Shown piece after piece: positions 49,823 to 63,150 of a stretch of DNA of 64,000 bases; within the stretch, counting starts at the first letter, position 1; every line of letters begins with the position of its first letter. Below the pieces are notes generated by a model. That model was not told the origin of the DNA and made no database searches. It worked only from the letters and a program-made list of their open reading frames with translations. This DNA comes from Lanius collurio. Lineage: Eukaryota; Chordata; Aves; Passeriformes; Laniidae. The DNA lies in NCBI GenBank assembly GCA_020086605.1, contig JACBWW010000004.1, positions 10,555,911-10,619,910 of the forward strand. The letters are read 5' to 3'. Made by a program: the position numbers and the translations under genes.

Positions 49823-52800
49823 CACTGATTAAAATCTTGGAAAGATCTTGATTCTTCTTAGTGTCAGTGCTACAAAGGATGTGCTAAGATCACAAAGTAG
49901 GGTTTTCCAAAAACCTGCATTAATCTCAGTTTCAAACCCTGAAACACCAATAGTGTGGAAGAACAAATCCCAAGCAAAATTCTCCGTCTGGTCCTTCTCA
50001 GTAGGGGAGATCCTGCTATGTGAGACCTTCACAGTAGCTGAGAAGCAGCATTGCCCAGCAGGAATGAAGCACAGGTTCCAGTGCAGGGAGAGATGATTTT
50101 GGCACGATGCATTATATTGCATCAGCACGCTGGTCAGTTAGGTACAGCATGGGCCTTTCTGGTCCACTGGGGAAGAAGAATAAATGCACATCTGTTGGGG
50201 CAGGGAAGGAAGACAAAACTATGGAACATTTTCACTGTGCGGTTTAAGCAGATTAAATAAATGACAAACACTTATTCTTAAAAATTAAACAGAGTACAGC
50301 CAAGCAAATCAAATTGCATTTAGATTTATTTTCACTTTTGGTGTGTGAGTGAGAGAGAGAACCATGAAGAAATTTTTGTGTCTCAGAGAGAATTTCTTAC
50401 TGACTGGTTTGACTGCTTTCCTTTGATCGTGAGTCCCAGTAGCCTCAGAGAGGTGTGGGTTCTGCACACAGCCGACAGCACCTGTGTGAGTGAAAACATT
50501 ACTAAGATTTAGAAATCTGTAACTAATGTATAATGGATGGCTGTCAGGTTGGAGCTTGTACTGTTTTGGCCTATGGAGCCAGCTCTGCCCAGCCCCTTTG
50601 TCCTCTCCCCACTCCTTGGTATGTAGTGCTGAGGCAGTGATTCCTAACAGTGCTAAAGGCTGGCAGCTGGGAAGTCCTGAGAGAAAGTCCAGTCCCTGTA
50701 GGACCTCTACCAAAGATTTTGGTGGCTGTAATGGGATTGAAATTTCAGTGAGAAGTTGCCTTGCTTTGTCACTTAACTGCAGCCACTTTGGGCAAGCCCC
50801 TTAAAATTCTGCTTCTTTTTCCTTATAAAGGTAATATTCCACATAGTGGAATGCCATTTAAGTTACTTTCAGGTATCAAAGTGTATAGATTTAGAGAAAA
50901 ATGAGTGTGTGAAGGAAAACTCTTAATTTGCCTCTTTTTGGAGCACAGAGTCACAGTCTTTGCACAAAATGACAATTAGACAGTGCTTTTATGAATAATC
51001 ATTATTGCACTGTGCCTGTTGGCCAACAAAGACTTGGCTTTAATTTGAGTCTGCATTTAACAATAGGATTATTTGTCTCACTGGATGCAGGTGCTGTGAT
51101 ATGGTATCAAAACAGGCACATGGAGTGTGTTCAGAGACATGTGACTCAGGAAATGCCTTATTTTAAAACCAACCTGTCTCATTTGCAGTTTTGCTGAAAC
51201 TGCAAAGTCAGTGTTGAAGTACAAATATGCATGTAGCTCTTTTGACCTTTTCTGAAGTTTTTTTTGGAGTAGGAAGGATGGCGAGTTAATATGATACTTT
51301 GACAAGGGTGACTGTATCTCTGACCCTGTCCTCTCCCAGATGAATGCCCCTTCCCTTGTGTATTTTGTGGGTGAAATCATGCAGTTCTCTGCTCTGTCAG
51401 AGTTGCAAGCTCATTCTTGTGACAGCAGTTGTAACCTTGTCTTCAGTCCAGGCGTTTAGTTCCACAGAGATGTTTTTAGGAGCAGTGACTCGATGTATCC
51501 ACCGTAGCTCAGACTTGGTTGTTTTCAACAGAAGCTTTATAGAGAGAGTATCATCAGAACAGTGAAGGAGGCTGTTTGTATGCCTGTCTTCCTCAGTGAG
51601 GGTGCTGGTAGGTCTGAGCTGCAGATCAGTGGAGCTTGAGGAACTCTTTCCAGTGTGTTGACTCTTCTTTCTTCAGCTTCTGCAAGACTTGCTTACTCCT
51701 TTGATCTGTGACCTGAGATAATTGTATCTGGAAATATTGCATGCTTGTTTGCTCTTCTGGCACTTCACAATTAAAGGAGAGAAACATATTCATGTTGCAA
51801 TATTGAATGGTCCGATAAAACCTGGTGCTTAAAGACATTAAGCCCTAAAGTTTCTTAGGTTTTCCTATATTTGGTCTTCAGTCTTAAGCTAGAGAAACTC
51901 CAAGTGCATGTACTTAAGCTGGCTCTATATGAAACAGAGCACAATCAAATACAGCAGAAACTGGAAATGTTTTCCTGAACCTCGTTGCCTTCATGGAAAT
52001 ATAGCAGAAGACAGAAGAGGGGCTTCAACTTAATTAGAACAGCTGAACTTCTGTCCACATCCTACCCCCATTTTTTCTCTCCAAGGGGCACTGTGTTTTA
52101 AGGATGGTGTCTTTTTCTAGAATGAATATTTATTTTTCACTTTAACTCTGCATTTCTAGTGAAAGCAATATACCTGTTTTTTCTTTTAATTTTTTTTTGC
52201 AAGATTGTGGACCTCTTTGCTGTATGTCTAAATGCAGACAGATTAGATAGAAAGGGTTTCCGCACATGTTGTATGAGTTTTCTGTGTCTATTTTGCAATA
52301 TCTCTCATACTGACCTTTCGATGGAAAACACTTCTGGACTTTTTGACAGTTTATTTTTAATCACTGTCAGTTTTTTTGTAATATTTACTGCTAATGGTAA
52401 TTTTGCACTGTACCACAAGCAGTGCAATTAATAGTGTAGAGTGGAAATTGTTGAATCTAGGATTTCAGGAAGGACTTTGAGGAAGATGGGAGATTACCAG
52501 GAGAATTTAGAGGACTATAAGCACAGTTTCTCCAAAGTGAGGTAGAAGTAGTTTATCCAAAATGTGTTTCTTTAGCATAAGGTCAGAGAGTTGTAGTATG
52601 TTAATTTTTTTGTTTCTTTTTTCCAACCCTCTTCCCTCATATGACTTGTCACAAAGGAGAGTGCTGGTGCATGTTTCTAGATGAGATTACTGTGGTTCTT
52701 TATTGGCTATGCCAGGAGCAAAGGTGGGTAACCACACACAATAAATGGATTGAAATAGTCACCGGATACCTGAGGGCATTGATCTGCCCTCAGCAGTCCC

Positions 52801-55800
52801 TTAGCAAGTGAGGAAGTAGACTCTCCTTTTGGAAAGCTCTTTTCAAAGAGAGGGTTGAGAGCAAGAGTTAACTTTGTTCCCATAGACTGGTGGGAGCCTG
52901 GAGAGAAGCTTTCTCCAACAGGTTCCTGTGACTCTTTCTGTTGCTCAGGTTTATACTGGGAAGAAACTTAGTTTAAAGATAGTGTGCTACTGACATAGTA
53001 ATGATTCGGTATAAATCCCAAAGCCAGAGGAGCCACAAAAGCCACCCGGCTTTGTGCAGTTCTGTGAGGCAGCTTTGTTCATGGTAGTCACAGTTTGTGC
53101 TCTGCTGCTTCTCCTCCAGCTCACCTGCCCATAGAGCAGGGTGATTTTGTTCCCAGGACGCTCCGTATCCAGGTGTGCTTTCTGTGACTCAGCTGTGATT
53201 AAAAACAAAGCAAACCCAAGCCTGACTTCAGTGTGCAGATCCATCACTGAAATGGTGATGCCATAGTAAATTTTACCTTTAATGGTTCTTTTCTTATGTT
53301 GAGGTTATTTTTGTCAAAAAGGATCAAAATAATTACTTTTTGCCCATATTATAGGTGAATAAAAGCCTGTCAAGAGAGCTTGTTCTCTATGCTTTTGGTT
53401 AAAGTTTGCTCGTCATCCTGTATGATGATAAGGCAATGCTGTCAGCTAACCGGTCAGTAAGGTATCTCACATTTCAGTCATGATTTAAAGAAAAAAAAAT
53501 CAAATTGAGAATGGTGCTGCTTTGAAAATGGGAACAACAGAGCTTACAGATGGGAGAGCAGAAAATACACCTATATACAAACCACAGATTGCTTCTGTCA
53601 TTGCTGAGCAATGGACTTATCTTACACTGTTTTTTGGCTGCTATTTTAGGATCCATGATAGTTCAGCGTCTTACTAGAATTTACTGATCAATTTTTCAAC
53701 CTGAGCTTCCTTCAGTAAATCGTAGTTGCCTCATTTGATTTCCCAGTTGGCATGCTTCCCTGAATAAATTCGTGCCTAATTTAAAGTTGTTACAGGTTAA
53801 CTTATACATAATGTCCTTGTTTGAGTGTGTGTTTTAAGGTCAGTGCTGAGTAGTTAGTGAGGGCCTTTTTTACAAAAAAAGTAATCCTCCTCATGGTACC
53901 TTGCCAAATTGCAAAGAAGTTATTTACAGTGTTTTGACAGACTCATCCCAGGACGGGATGGAAAAGATGCCATTGGGACTGAGCTAATACTGTAAAAGAC
54001 TGAAATGTAAGGAAAACAACTGTTGTGGAGGAATTTTTGGCTGACTTTGCAATCTGAGAAGCTTTTTAGCTTTGTTTTTGTCATAAATTGTTGATTGGAG
54101 CCAAGAGCTTCCTTTACTTAAAGGTCTAAGTGCATCTGAAATTGTTTTCTTGTACAAGAAGCTTCGTTGCACAGCTGCAGTGTCCTGTAACCTCAGCAGC
54201 ATAGCCAGTGTTAAATTGTTCATTGCCTTACTGATGGCAAGATTAGAGAACAAGCTAACTGCTTTCTGTAGAGAATTTATGTTGATTGCAGAGAGGTCTT
54301 TTGTACTTCAGGTTAGCTTGGAAAATGTTCTTTCCTGTGACCTAGATGAGCTTGTTTTGTAATACCCTTTCTTTTATGATAACAACCTTTAAGTGGCTTA
54401 AAAAAGAACGGTAGCTATAGAGAGGGAAACAGAACTTTTTAAGTAAAAAGTAGCTTGAAACTGAGTCAAAGCAGATTACATGTTCATGAGCCTGTTGTGA
54501 TGACTTACATACCATGCAAGACTTAATAGCTAGTTATCAGTGAACTAAGTGACTAAAAGAGAGGTAGAGATAGCACTTGTTCCCTTCTGGTGACAGATCC
54601 CTTCACTGGTCCCTGCTCTTGATAGTTTTTCCACTTGTGAGCCAAAAAGGGCAGCTTAGAGTTGATGATCCTCCATTGGCCAGAGGACCTTTCTCCGGCC
54701 AGTAAAGGGCCATGTCCTCACTCTGCTTTCAGTTCCTATTGGGTGAGGAAACTACACCCTGGTGGTTGGTCTTGTCTAACAGGTGTGTGGAATGATCCAC
54801 TTCTCTGCTGTCTTTTGATAAATGCTCTGATTGCTTTTCTTCGAGGTAGCTGCCTGCTGGATCTCTTCTTAGCCTCTTCAACCTACTTGTACAATTAAAT
54901 CAAAGCATTTCTGTTGTAGTGCTAGGTTTAGTTTAGCCAGCTGCAGCTTTCCCTGAGAGTTCAGCAGAGCTCCTTGGGGCAGTGTGACCACTGTCGCCCT
55001 CCCGCAGTCCTTTTTGGATGGCTCTGCACTCTTGCTCCAGTAGCTCTCAGCTCTACAACACAGTGACAGTGAAAGAGGTGAAAAGGGTCTCCCCATGGGG
55101 GTTTCAGAGGACTTTTAATGGTTACATCTTGTCCTGACAACCCCCAGAGGCAGAGAGACCTTGTGATCCAGGCGCAGGGGGTTTTCTCAGGGCCTGGGGT
55201 GGTACATGGGCAGAGTTGGGGTGCAGGAACCAACAGGGAGAGCCCGAGGGAGCAGCCAGGGCTAGGGGCAGGGGAAAGCAGGGAACAACAATGTGGGATC
55301 AGAAGAGCAGTGGGTAAACAGATCACCACACATTATTACTTTTTCTGTGCTTCAAAAAGTCTGAATCTTTTCGAGTGAGCCTGTAGAAATGGATGCACAC
55401 AAAAGCTGTGTTGGATCTCTGAGCACTGTGTGCCACATAGGTGTGATTATGCTGTGCCTGAGCAGGTACAGCACTCTAAGGGACCAGGACAGTGCTGCTG
55501 CTTGTGCTGTAGCATGTTCAGTCTATACAGTACAGTCCAGGCCTTGCAGTGCCTTTTAAACGTTTGTTGGTATAATGTCTTTTTACCAGTTTAGTGCATC
55601 AGCCCTTTGTACAGCAGCTCAGTGGATTATATTTACTTCTGTATTAGTACAGAGTAGGTTTGACTTCAGAATAGCACAAGGAAGGAAAGAGGCTAGTGAG
55701 GTACCCTGATGGCCAGTGGTAGTTGGTGTAGTGGAAGCTTAGAAGGCAAGTGAAATTGCATTTTCCTAGCTGTCTCTTTAACTTCTCCCATGTCAACATC

Positions 55801-57393
55801 CTTTCTTCTGAAGTGGCAAAGTGCTGACTTGGACATGAGAAAGGTTTAAATATTGCTTCCAGCAAGTCTGCTTTCACCATACTCCTGGCTTTGCTTACTG
55901 TGTCTCTGCACTGCCAAGCAGCTCATACCCTTTGTGCAAGGAGGACCTCCCCAGGCAGGAGTGGAACAGGGAGTGCCTTACCCAATTGTAGCCCCGGTGA
56001 AACACCAGCTGGAAGCACTAGTGTTTCAGGTGGAGAGTATCTTGCTCAGTTTGGAAGGACTGAGTTCAAACCAAAGGCAGGCATGAATAGCCCACTGTCC
56101 TTGAACCACATGGGACTTGAAAGCTGTTCTTATGTGGTTGCTAAGCCATGGTCACATCCCAGGAACTGTGGCAGTCCCAAATCAGTGGAGATTATTGTCA
56201 GGTGTCCTGTACTTTCTTAGCAGTTGGCAAAGCAGTCTCTTGGTGTATTCATAGCTCATGACACTTTTGATGTGTTCTTTTCAAACCAATGAATCTGACT
56301 GCTTTTACCTTTTCCATAAATCTGAATATACCTAGTTTTGGAGGATTGTTTTTTATAACTACTGTCCAAGACTCTCCCGGAGTGGGTACATCGTAACTCT
56401 GCTTACAGCAAAAGTGATTTTGAAGTAATGTTATGCTGTCTTTTTGTTTAAGGAATCACAATGCAAATGCAGCATAATCATGCATGAAAAATAATCTGTC
56501 CATGGTAATGCTGTGTTGATGGTCTACTTTGTTACTGCCCAGATATGTCAGTCTGTAGCCAAGTTTTGGTGCAGTTATACCATCATGATGTTTAAAAGAA
56601 GAGCTGACAGAGTTTACTTCATCTTCAGTAGAGAGAATTACTAAGCATAGTTGTTGATGATTGGGAATTTTAATTCCTTACAAATTTTCTTAAGATTGAT
56701 GTGCTGCAACTTTATTTATTGAATCTCTCAGGATTGTTTATGATTTTTTCTCAAGAACTTGGTGTGTTTGCAGAGGATCACTTAGCAACAGTCCATGGCG
56801 CAGTGACATGCTCATGCTAGTACGATGAAGCATAAAACAATGAGGAAACACCCAGAAACAGCAAGTAAATAGAAATTTAAAGCAAAACAAAGCAGCTCAT
56901 TTACTGAACAGTTCCACATTGCTGTGGAGGGGCACTGCTTGTAAAATACTTTACTCACACATTTGTAACCTTAATTTAATGATACTCTCTGTTTTTGTAG
57001 ATGTTCATATTCATGGGATATCTCCACCTGTTATAATGGAGCATCTCCTGAGTATTTAAAATAGAAGCAACTATTTGATATTGAAACAACGCATACTTTA
57101 ATCTGTTAAGTCTTCTTAATTAGTGCTCCAACAAATAATAGCTAAAGAATAAAAGTTCCCTGGAAGGGTCTAGGATCTGGTATTCCAACTTTACAACTTT
57201 GTGTACAGCTCTAAGACTCTTCTGCTTCTAATAATCGATGTTTCTATTCCTGTGGTGGGAGTTTTTTCTCGTTTAGGTTTGGGGTTCTCTTTGATCAAGA
57301 AGAATTATAAGTTCAGGTCTGAATGGCTGCGTATTTCAGCCTTTTGTTATTGTATATTGATACCAGTAATGGGTTTGACTTAAATGACTTCCA

Positions 57394-58069
57394 AGCAGTG
57401 CCATGGAAAGGGACCTGGGGGTGGATGGCAAGTTGAGCATGAGCCAGCCATGCCCTGGCGGCCAGGAGGGCCAACCTGGGGTGTCCTGGGGACATCAGGC
57501 CCAGCATCGCCAGCCCGGCAAGGGAGGGGATTGTCCTGCTCTGCTCTGCACTGGGGCGGCCTCACCTCCAGTGCTGGGGCAGTTTTGGGTGACACAATGT
57601 AAAAAAAGACATTAAACTATGAGAGAGTGTCCAAAGCAGGGCCAGGAGGACATTGAAGGGCCTTGAGGGGAAGCCGCATGAGGAGCAGCTGAGGTCACTT
57701 GGTCAGTTCAGCCTGGAGGAGACTGAGGGGAGACCTCACTGCAGTTACAGCTTCCTGTGAGGGCAGGAGGAGGGGCAGGCACTGATCTCTTCACTCTTGT
57801 GACCAGTGCCAGGACTCGAGGAAAGGTATGAAACTGAGTCAGAGGCGGCTGAGGCTGGGTATCAAGGAAAGTTTTTTCACCCAGAGGGTGGTTGGGCACT
57901 GGAACAGTATCCCCAGGGAGTGGTCACAGCATCAAGCCTGCCTGAGTTCAAGAGGTGTTTGGACAACGCTTTCAGGCACATGGTGTGACTCTTGGAGTGT
58001 CCTGTGCAGGGCAAGGAGTTGGACTCAAGGATTGTGATGGGTCCCTTCTGTGGTTCTATGATTCTGTGA
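57394..58069 (+). mobile_element. CR1 LINE, 5'-truncated, end of ORF2 plus 3' UTR (sense)
   Basis: This is the longest CR1 copy here, about 680 bp. It starts at CCATGGAAAGGGACCTGGGG and passes through eroded ORF2 C-terminal sequence; translated pieces include FFTQRVVGHWNSIPRE, matching the CR1 FFTxRVVxHWNxLPRE segment. It then follows standard 3' sequence: GGACAACGCTTTCAGGCAC, TTGGAGTGTCCTGTGCAGGG, GAGTTGGACTC, GGGTCCCTTCTGTGG. It ends with a TTCTATGATTCTGTGA tail. Stops and frameshifts break the frame, and the upstream ORF2 is missing, as in most CR1 insertions. It is GC-richer than surrounding intron. Confidence 0.93.
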
Positions 58070-61000
58070 CTTAGTTTGCACTGGAGGTGAAAGCTGAACA
58101 TGATCAGAAAAGATCTTATTTTTGCCCTCAGGGTCTGGCAATATAGACAATAAGTAAGTAGTAAATGCCCCACATCTGTGTTTGGTACAACAGTAATTTG
58201 ACAGGAACACAGATTACATTGTGTTTATGGATCTTAGTGGCCCAAGGGGTCCATAGGAGGTGTGGGAAAAGTTAAGTATTGTAAGGAAATGCTTTATTGT
58301 AAGTATTCTTTCCGATTCTGGAATGTGCACTGAACAAGTTCTACTATTTTTTAAATTTTTTATTTAACTGAGTTTTAAAGGAGTTTGAATATGAATCCAA
58401 GTTTTAATGGAAAAGCTGAGATTTTGGTGGAATTGAATTTGTTGTTGCTGGTATTTTTGAAGTTGCTAAAAATTCTTAGTTCCCTGACCTTAGAATCTGG
58501 AGTGTTCAAGAAGGAAAAAACAGGGAATGTTATTATTTTCTTTGAAAAATATCCCATGTAAAATACATTCTTCTAGTAAGGAAGGTATGAAAATACAGTG
58601 CTAAACATGACTGGTGGTATTTTCTACTAAAATGGGAAGGCTATCATACTTTAAGACCTCAGGTCTTACCTCAGTTGCTATCTTGTTCTGCCATACAACA
58701 AACCTATAAGCTGGGACAGCTCAACAACAAAACAGTGCTGATTTCTCTCTTTCAGTTTGCAGAACCAAAGCTGTGTCTAGAATGTATTTTAACACTGAGG
58801 GATGAGATCTTCTGGTGTAGCATGTTTGACTGACCTGCAGGTAGTCTTGCTGTATGCTTGCTTCATTCAAAACACTACAGATGTTGAAAATCGTACATCA
58901 CTGTGTTCACCCAGGCAGGGTTTCTGCAAGATGAGGCAGCTCGAGGAGGTGGGGCATGGAATTGCCACATGAGGTCTTTTTTGGGCAAGGTTATCACAGT
59001 TTGTTTAAGCTGACGAGGTAGGACAAACCAAACCCATCTTGGTTGTCTTGTTCTGTGGGAAGCATAAAGAGATTATTTAAGGTTGTGCTGTCATTTCTGC
59101 AGATGATTGCAGTAGCCAGGGATTTGAAGGACTTACATTTTACCAGAACAGGAAACCATTAATTGTGCCTGGAGCTTTGAATTAAGTGCCCCCATCGCAA
59201 TTGTTTGCTTGTAGACCACATACAGTGCTTCCTAACATTTCAGTCTGGTGTTGGGAACTTTATCACAGACTTTTCTCTCCTCTCTGTTTTCCCGCTCTCT
59301 ACTTTAATATCCACTGCTTCATGCATTTGTCATTTCTCCTGTTTCAAAAGCATTTGACCAAGAATAAATGAGTAAAAGAAAAAGTTTTCTACAAGCTAAT
59401 TCTAAAACTGAAGACCATCAAAATAGTATTTGTAGATGTGTTTTATTAAGGCTAGCAGTAAAACCAATAGATGCTGCTTTTCTCTGTGTTGTAGTTTGGG
59501 GTTTAGATGCTCAAAAGAGAATAATGGCATGTCTACCAAAAAGTTCAAGTCTCTTAATCTCCATGTTGAAAACATGTATTTATGTTAAGGATACATACAA
59601 CTTGCTGGTCAGTGGTTTGCATTTTGCCCTTGTTTTAGAGGCTTTTACTGACTGGCTCATTTTGTTGAGCTCTGCATATGGAACTTACTTTTGAGCTGAA
59701 TGTTTCTGCAGTTAACATAAGCAGGTTAAACTTGAAGTACAGAGCTTTTGAAGAGCAAATTTCAGACTTCAGGCCACTCTTTGCACCAGCTCTGCCTCCT
59801 CCTTTGCTCCCCTTCACAAACATCTGCGCTGTAGTGTTCAGAACAGGCTGTACTGAAGGACCTGTGTTTGGAGCCCATCCTGTGCTTGTACTTGAAGTTG
59901 TCTGGAAGCAAGCCAGCTCCTCATTTTAAGGTTGCAAAACTGTGCTGGTGTGGCAGGGGACTGACTTTGTTCTCCATGGGTCTTACTAGCCTCCTGAGCC
60001 CTGTGCCATATCAGTGAGGCCAGGCAGCATCCCCAGTAGAGCCAGGGTCCATCTGCTCTGTCTGTGAAGAAAGAAGAGGCAAATTGTGCATGTTTCTGCC
60101 TGTATGTGACCACAGACCTACCCAAAATGTGTTAATCTATCCAAGTACAGCATTGGAATGACTGTTTCTGTAGAGAGAGCACTGGTGCTGAGAAGCCTCC
60201 TGCTTTGTGATGAGCTGTTAGGACAGTTCCCTCTAAACTGCTTGTGTCTCTTCTGCTGCTTGCTAGCTGTGTACCAGCTTACACTGCTGTGTTTGTCACA
60301 CCTTGTTCCCTGCACTGGGACAGGCAGAAGCGTGCCTTGCCACCGGGGTGTGGCTGCAGCACATTCTGGGCTGTAAGCTATGGTGCTAGCTCTTAGCTGG
60401 AGGTGGCAGCCTCAGTGTTTGAACTCCTGCTGTGTGTCCTGCAGTCAGCCTCAGTGAGGAGTCCTGCCTCCTGGATCACTGCTGAATGCTGAATTACAGC
60501 TTGACTCCAACTGTAATCTTCTGAAAGACAAGTGCGGCAGAACTAAAGCTGCAAACACTAAGTTTTTCATGTTCCTTTAGATTTTGAAAGGTGTGGGTTT
60601 TTGGTTTTTTTAATGGCATAGAAGGTGTAGTGGGAACATAAAATTTGCAGCACTACAATGGAAATGAGGTGTTGTAGTCAAGGGGGAATATATTAAAATA
60701 TATACTAGGTATCAAATTAGTTTCACAGTTAGTAAAAGTTGTTTAAAGTCATGATTTTATTATTTGCACAAAGATAAACATTCAGTTGAGTTTTCAGTTA
60801 TGATGGAGACCATGGTGAGGGGAAGTTCTGTGGCTTGTGCCATTGGACAAGTCAGATGAGTGACCATACTGGTCCTTCTTGTATCTGAAGTCTTAGGTAA
60901 GTTGCTAAGTAATGAGCCTGCTTTTCAAAGATGCTGAGAAGCTGCTGTTGAGGTTCATGGAGAAAACCAAATGCCTCTAGCATTTCATATTTACCGCATA

Positions 61001-61431
61001 TCACATCTGCACAGATGTGTGTCTGTGAATCTTATCTGTCCACCCATCCTCCAGAGAATCTTAGCTGAAAAACTTTTTTCTGAACAAATTCCACTGTCGA
61101 ATGCTGGCAGATTTTCTGACCATCTTTACTGTTAAACTGCTTGTATTTGGGTTGTTCTAGACCTCTTCTAGACTTGTACTTTTGGGGCACAGGAAGGCAG
61201 AGCCTCTCAGTCTGTGTACTGAAGCTAATCCATTGGTGTCCTTCCCTCTGTGAGCATTCATGGAAATTGCTGTACTTTTTTTGGCCATTTTGAGGGACTT
61301 TTCTAAATTCAGAGCAAACTATAATACAGTGCAGTAGCCTGTGTTATGCTTTACAAAACAGCATCATTTCACTATTTGTGTTTCTCATGGCTCTATTTAA
61401 AAACAATACTGCACTCTGAGTCTGCTATAGG

Positions 61432-61485
61432 AATTTGACTCTATGATCCTTGTGGGTCCCTTCTGTTTCAGGAGATTCTGTGGTA
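61432..61485 (+). mobile_element. CR1 LINE 3'-tail fragment (sense)
   Basis: A short piece matching the final bases of CR1: GACTCTATGATCCTTGTGGG, TCCCTTCTGTTTCAG, GATTCTGTG. Only about 55 bp are recognisable. The flanks show no clear CR1 match, so this is either a very short insertion or the remainder of a decayed one. Confidence 0.75.
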
Positions 61486-62559
61486 TCGTAATACTTATTG
61501 GCAGTGTAGTAGAAGAAAACTAAAATTACAGGCTTTTAATTTTATATTTCTTAGAAAATTAGTTTTACAGAATGAGGAATTTCTGTTAATGTTTCGGTGA
61601 TTACACTATTATTCCTTTGCAGTTAATGAGATAACACCATATGCAAAGGAACATGCCTACTCCATACGCATGCTATGTATGTGGTAGAGAAAGAAGGCTT
61701 CTAATACTAATTTCAGGATGAAAACTTTTTTTTTTTTTAAATGAGATAATTTCAGTATTCAGTGAGAGATTTTGGTTCTGTGGGAACCGGTCAAATATAG
61801 CAGACATAAATATAGAAGGGAAGTAGCATGGCAACTTGGAGAGCCTCTGCCCCTATGGAATAAAAAAAACAAACACACCAGCAGCTTATTGCTGCATTTA
61901 AAGTATGCTTTTTTGAAAGAGTCTGAAGGGGTGAGAGTGTGAGAGACTGCTCTCTTCAACAGTGGAGAGAGAGAGAGACTTCATAAAAACCTTTTCTGTA
62001 GTCTGGTACATTGTGCAGTCCAAGGAGGTGGCTCTGGGCAGGACCTGTGGGAGTGCTGCTGTGGTATAGCTGGGAAAGTGGGGTTGCAGGAGCAGTCTTT
62101 GTAGGTAGCATCTTTTCCACCTGGACTGGGTGATCTGCTAAAGAGCATGAAATATGTAGTTATGTTGCTAATCTGGTCCAAAGTCAATCCCAGCGTGTCC
62201 TCCTTTCCTAATTTTCCTAGGAAGATTCGTGCTAACACAAGTGTGGGCCTGTGACTCAGCCACGCCTCCCATTGCATTTTAAAATACCATGTATTTTAGA
62301 TAGAGCAGTCCCAGACCAGTTTTTGAGGATACCACCCATTTTCTACAGAACTCAGGACATCCTTCAGATTCTGAAATAGCAGACTAATGTAATGAGCTTG
62401 AAATGTCTAAAAAAAGGAAAAAGTGCAAAAGAAAAGTTTTATTGCTGAGAAAATGAAGGTCAACCCTCCTGCAAGCACAGGATGAAGGGGAAAAACTTTA
62501 TACTCCTGGTAAAAATAATACCCTTGCTGTTGCTTCCTAAAGTAAAATCCAGCCAAATT

Positions 62560-62575
62560 AAAAAAAAAAAAAAAA
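62560..62575. repeat. A16 homopolymer
   Basis: Sixteen consecutive A on the plus strand. No retrocopy or SINE body is recognisable upstream, so this is probably a simple repeat and not a poly(A) tail. Confidence 0.8.
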
Positions 62576-63099
62576 GAATAAGTGAAATAAATTGTTACTC
62601 TATTGCTGTCACCTTTATAGTGGGTAGTTAGCTTATGTCTAACTGCCTTGTGTCAGTCTGAGATATAAATATAAGTGATAAAATGCACTTTATTGGATGG
62701 GCTGGAAATTAATTGCTGTTAGGTCTTAGTTGTTTCTCATCATGTTTCCCATAGAAGGAGACAGCTTGAAAGGCACCCATTTTTCATGAGCTATTTTTAT
62801 GACTCAAAAGTTACTTGAAGCACTTATTTGAGGCATTTATTTTCAGCAGAGAAGAAAACAGCTGAGTTCTCCTGGGCATATTCTTAGTTTCTGCTGCAAG
62901 GTGAATTCTGCTGCAAAGCCCACTTGCCATGGTGGTAGTACAGCTGGATTGCAGTGACTTGCCTCCACCAGTGCCAACTATGTGAACCTATGTTTTGTTG
63001 GTTTTAACCATAAAACCAGTTTCTGCTATATATTACCAGGATATATTCAGTGGTATTTAGCATGTTTCAGCTACTTTTCCATTTTACTTTCTTCTACAG

Positions 63100-63150
63100 G
63101 CAACAAAATACTTAAAACTCAAATTGCTACTGTTAGCAGGAAAACCAAAG
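63100..63150 (+). other. exon-like 51-nt segment in ITPK1 intron 2 (unproven cassette exon)
   Basis: A pyrimidine-rich tract (CTACTTTTCCATTTTACTTT then CTTCTACAG) ends in AG at 63098-63099. A donor CAAAG|GTGAGA follows 51 bases later. The length is a multiple of three. In the phase left by ITPK1 exon 2 (phase 0) the segment is fully open and encodes ATKYLKLKLLLLAGKPK. Known ITPK1 has no such insertion between KRGMEVVQ and LNLSRP as I recall it, so this may be a decoy pair of splice sites. It may also be a lineage-specific or rarely used exon. Confidence 0.25.

Noticed and set aside
57806..57988. Plus-strand frames with FFHPEGG and FFTQRVVGHWN
   Set aside because: Alternative frames of the CR1 3' region and not independent genes.
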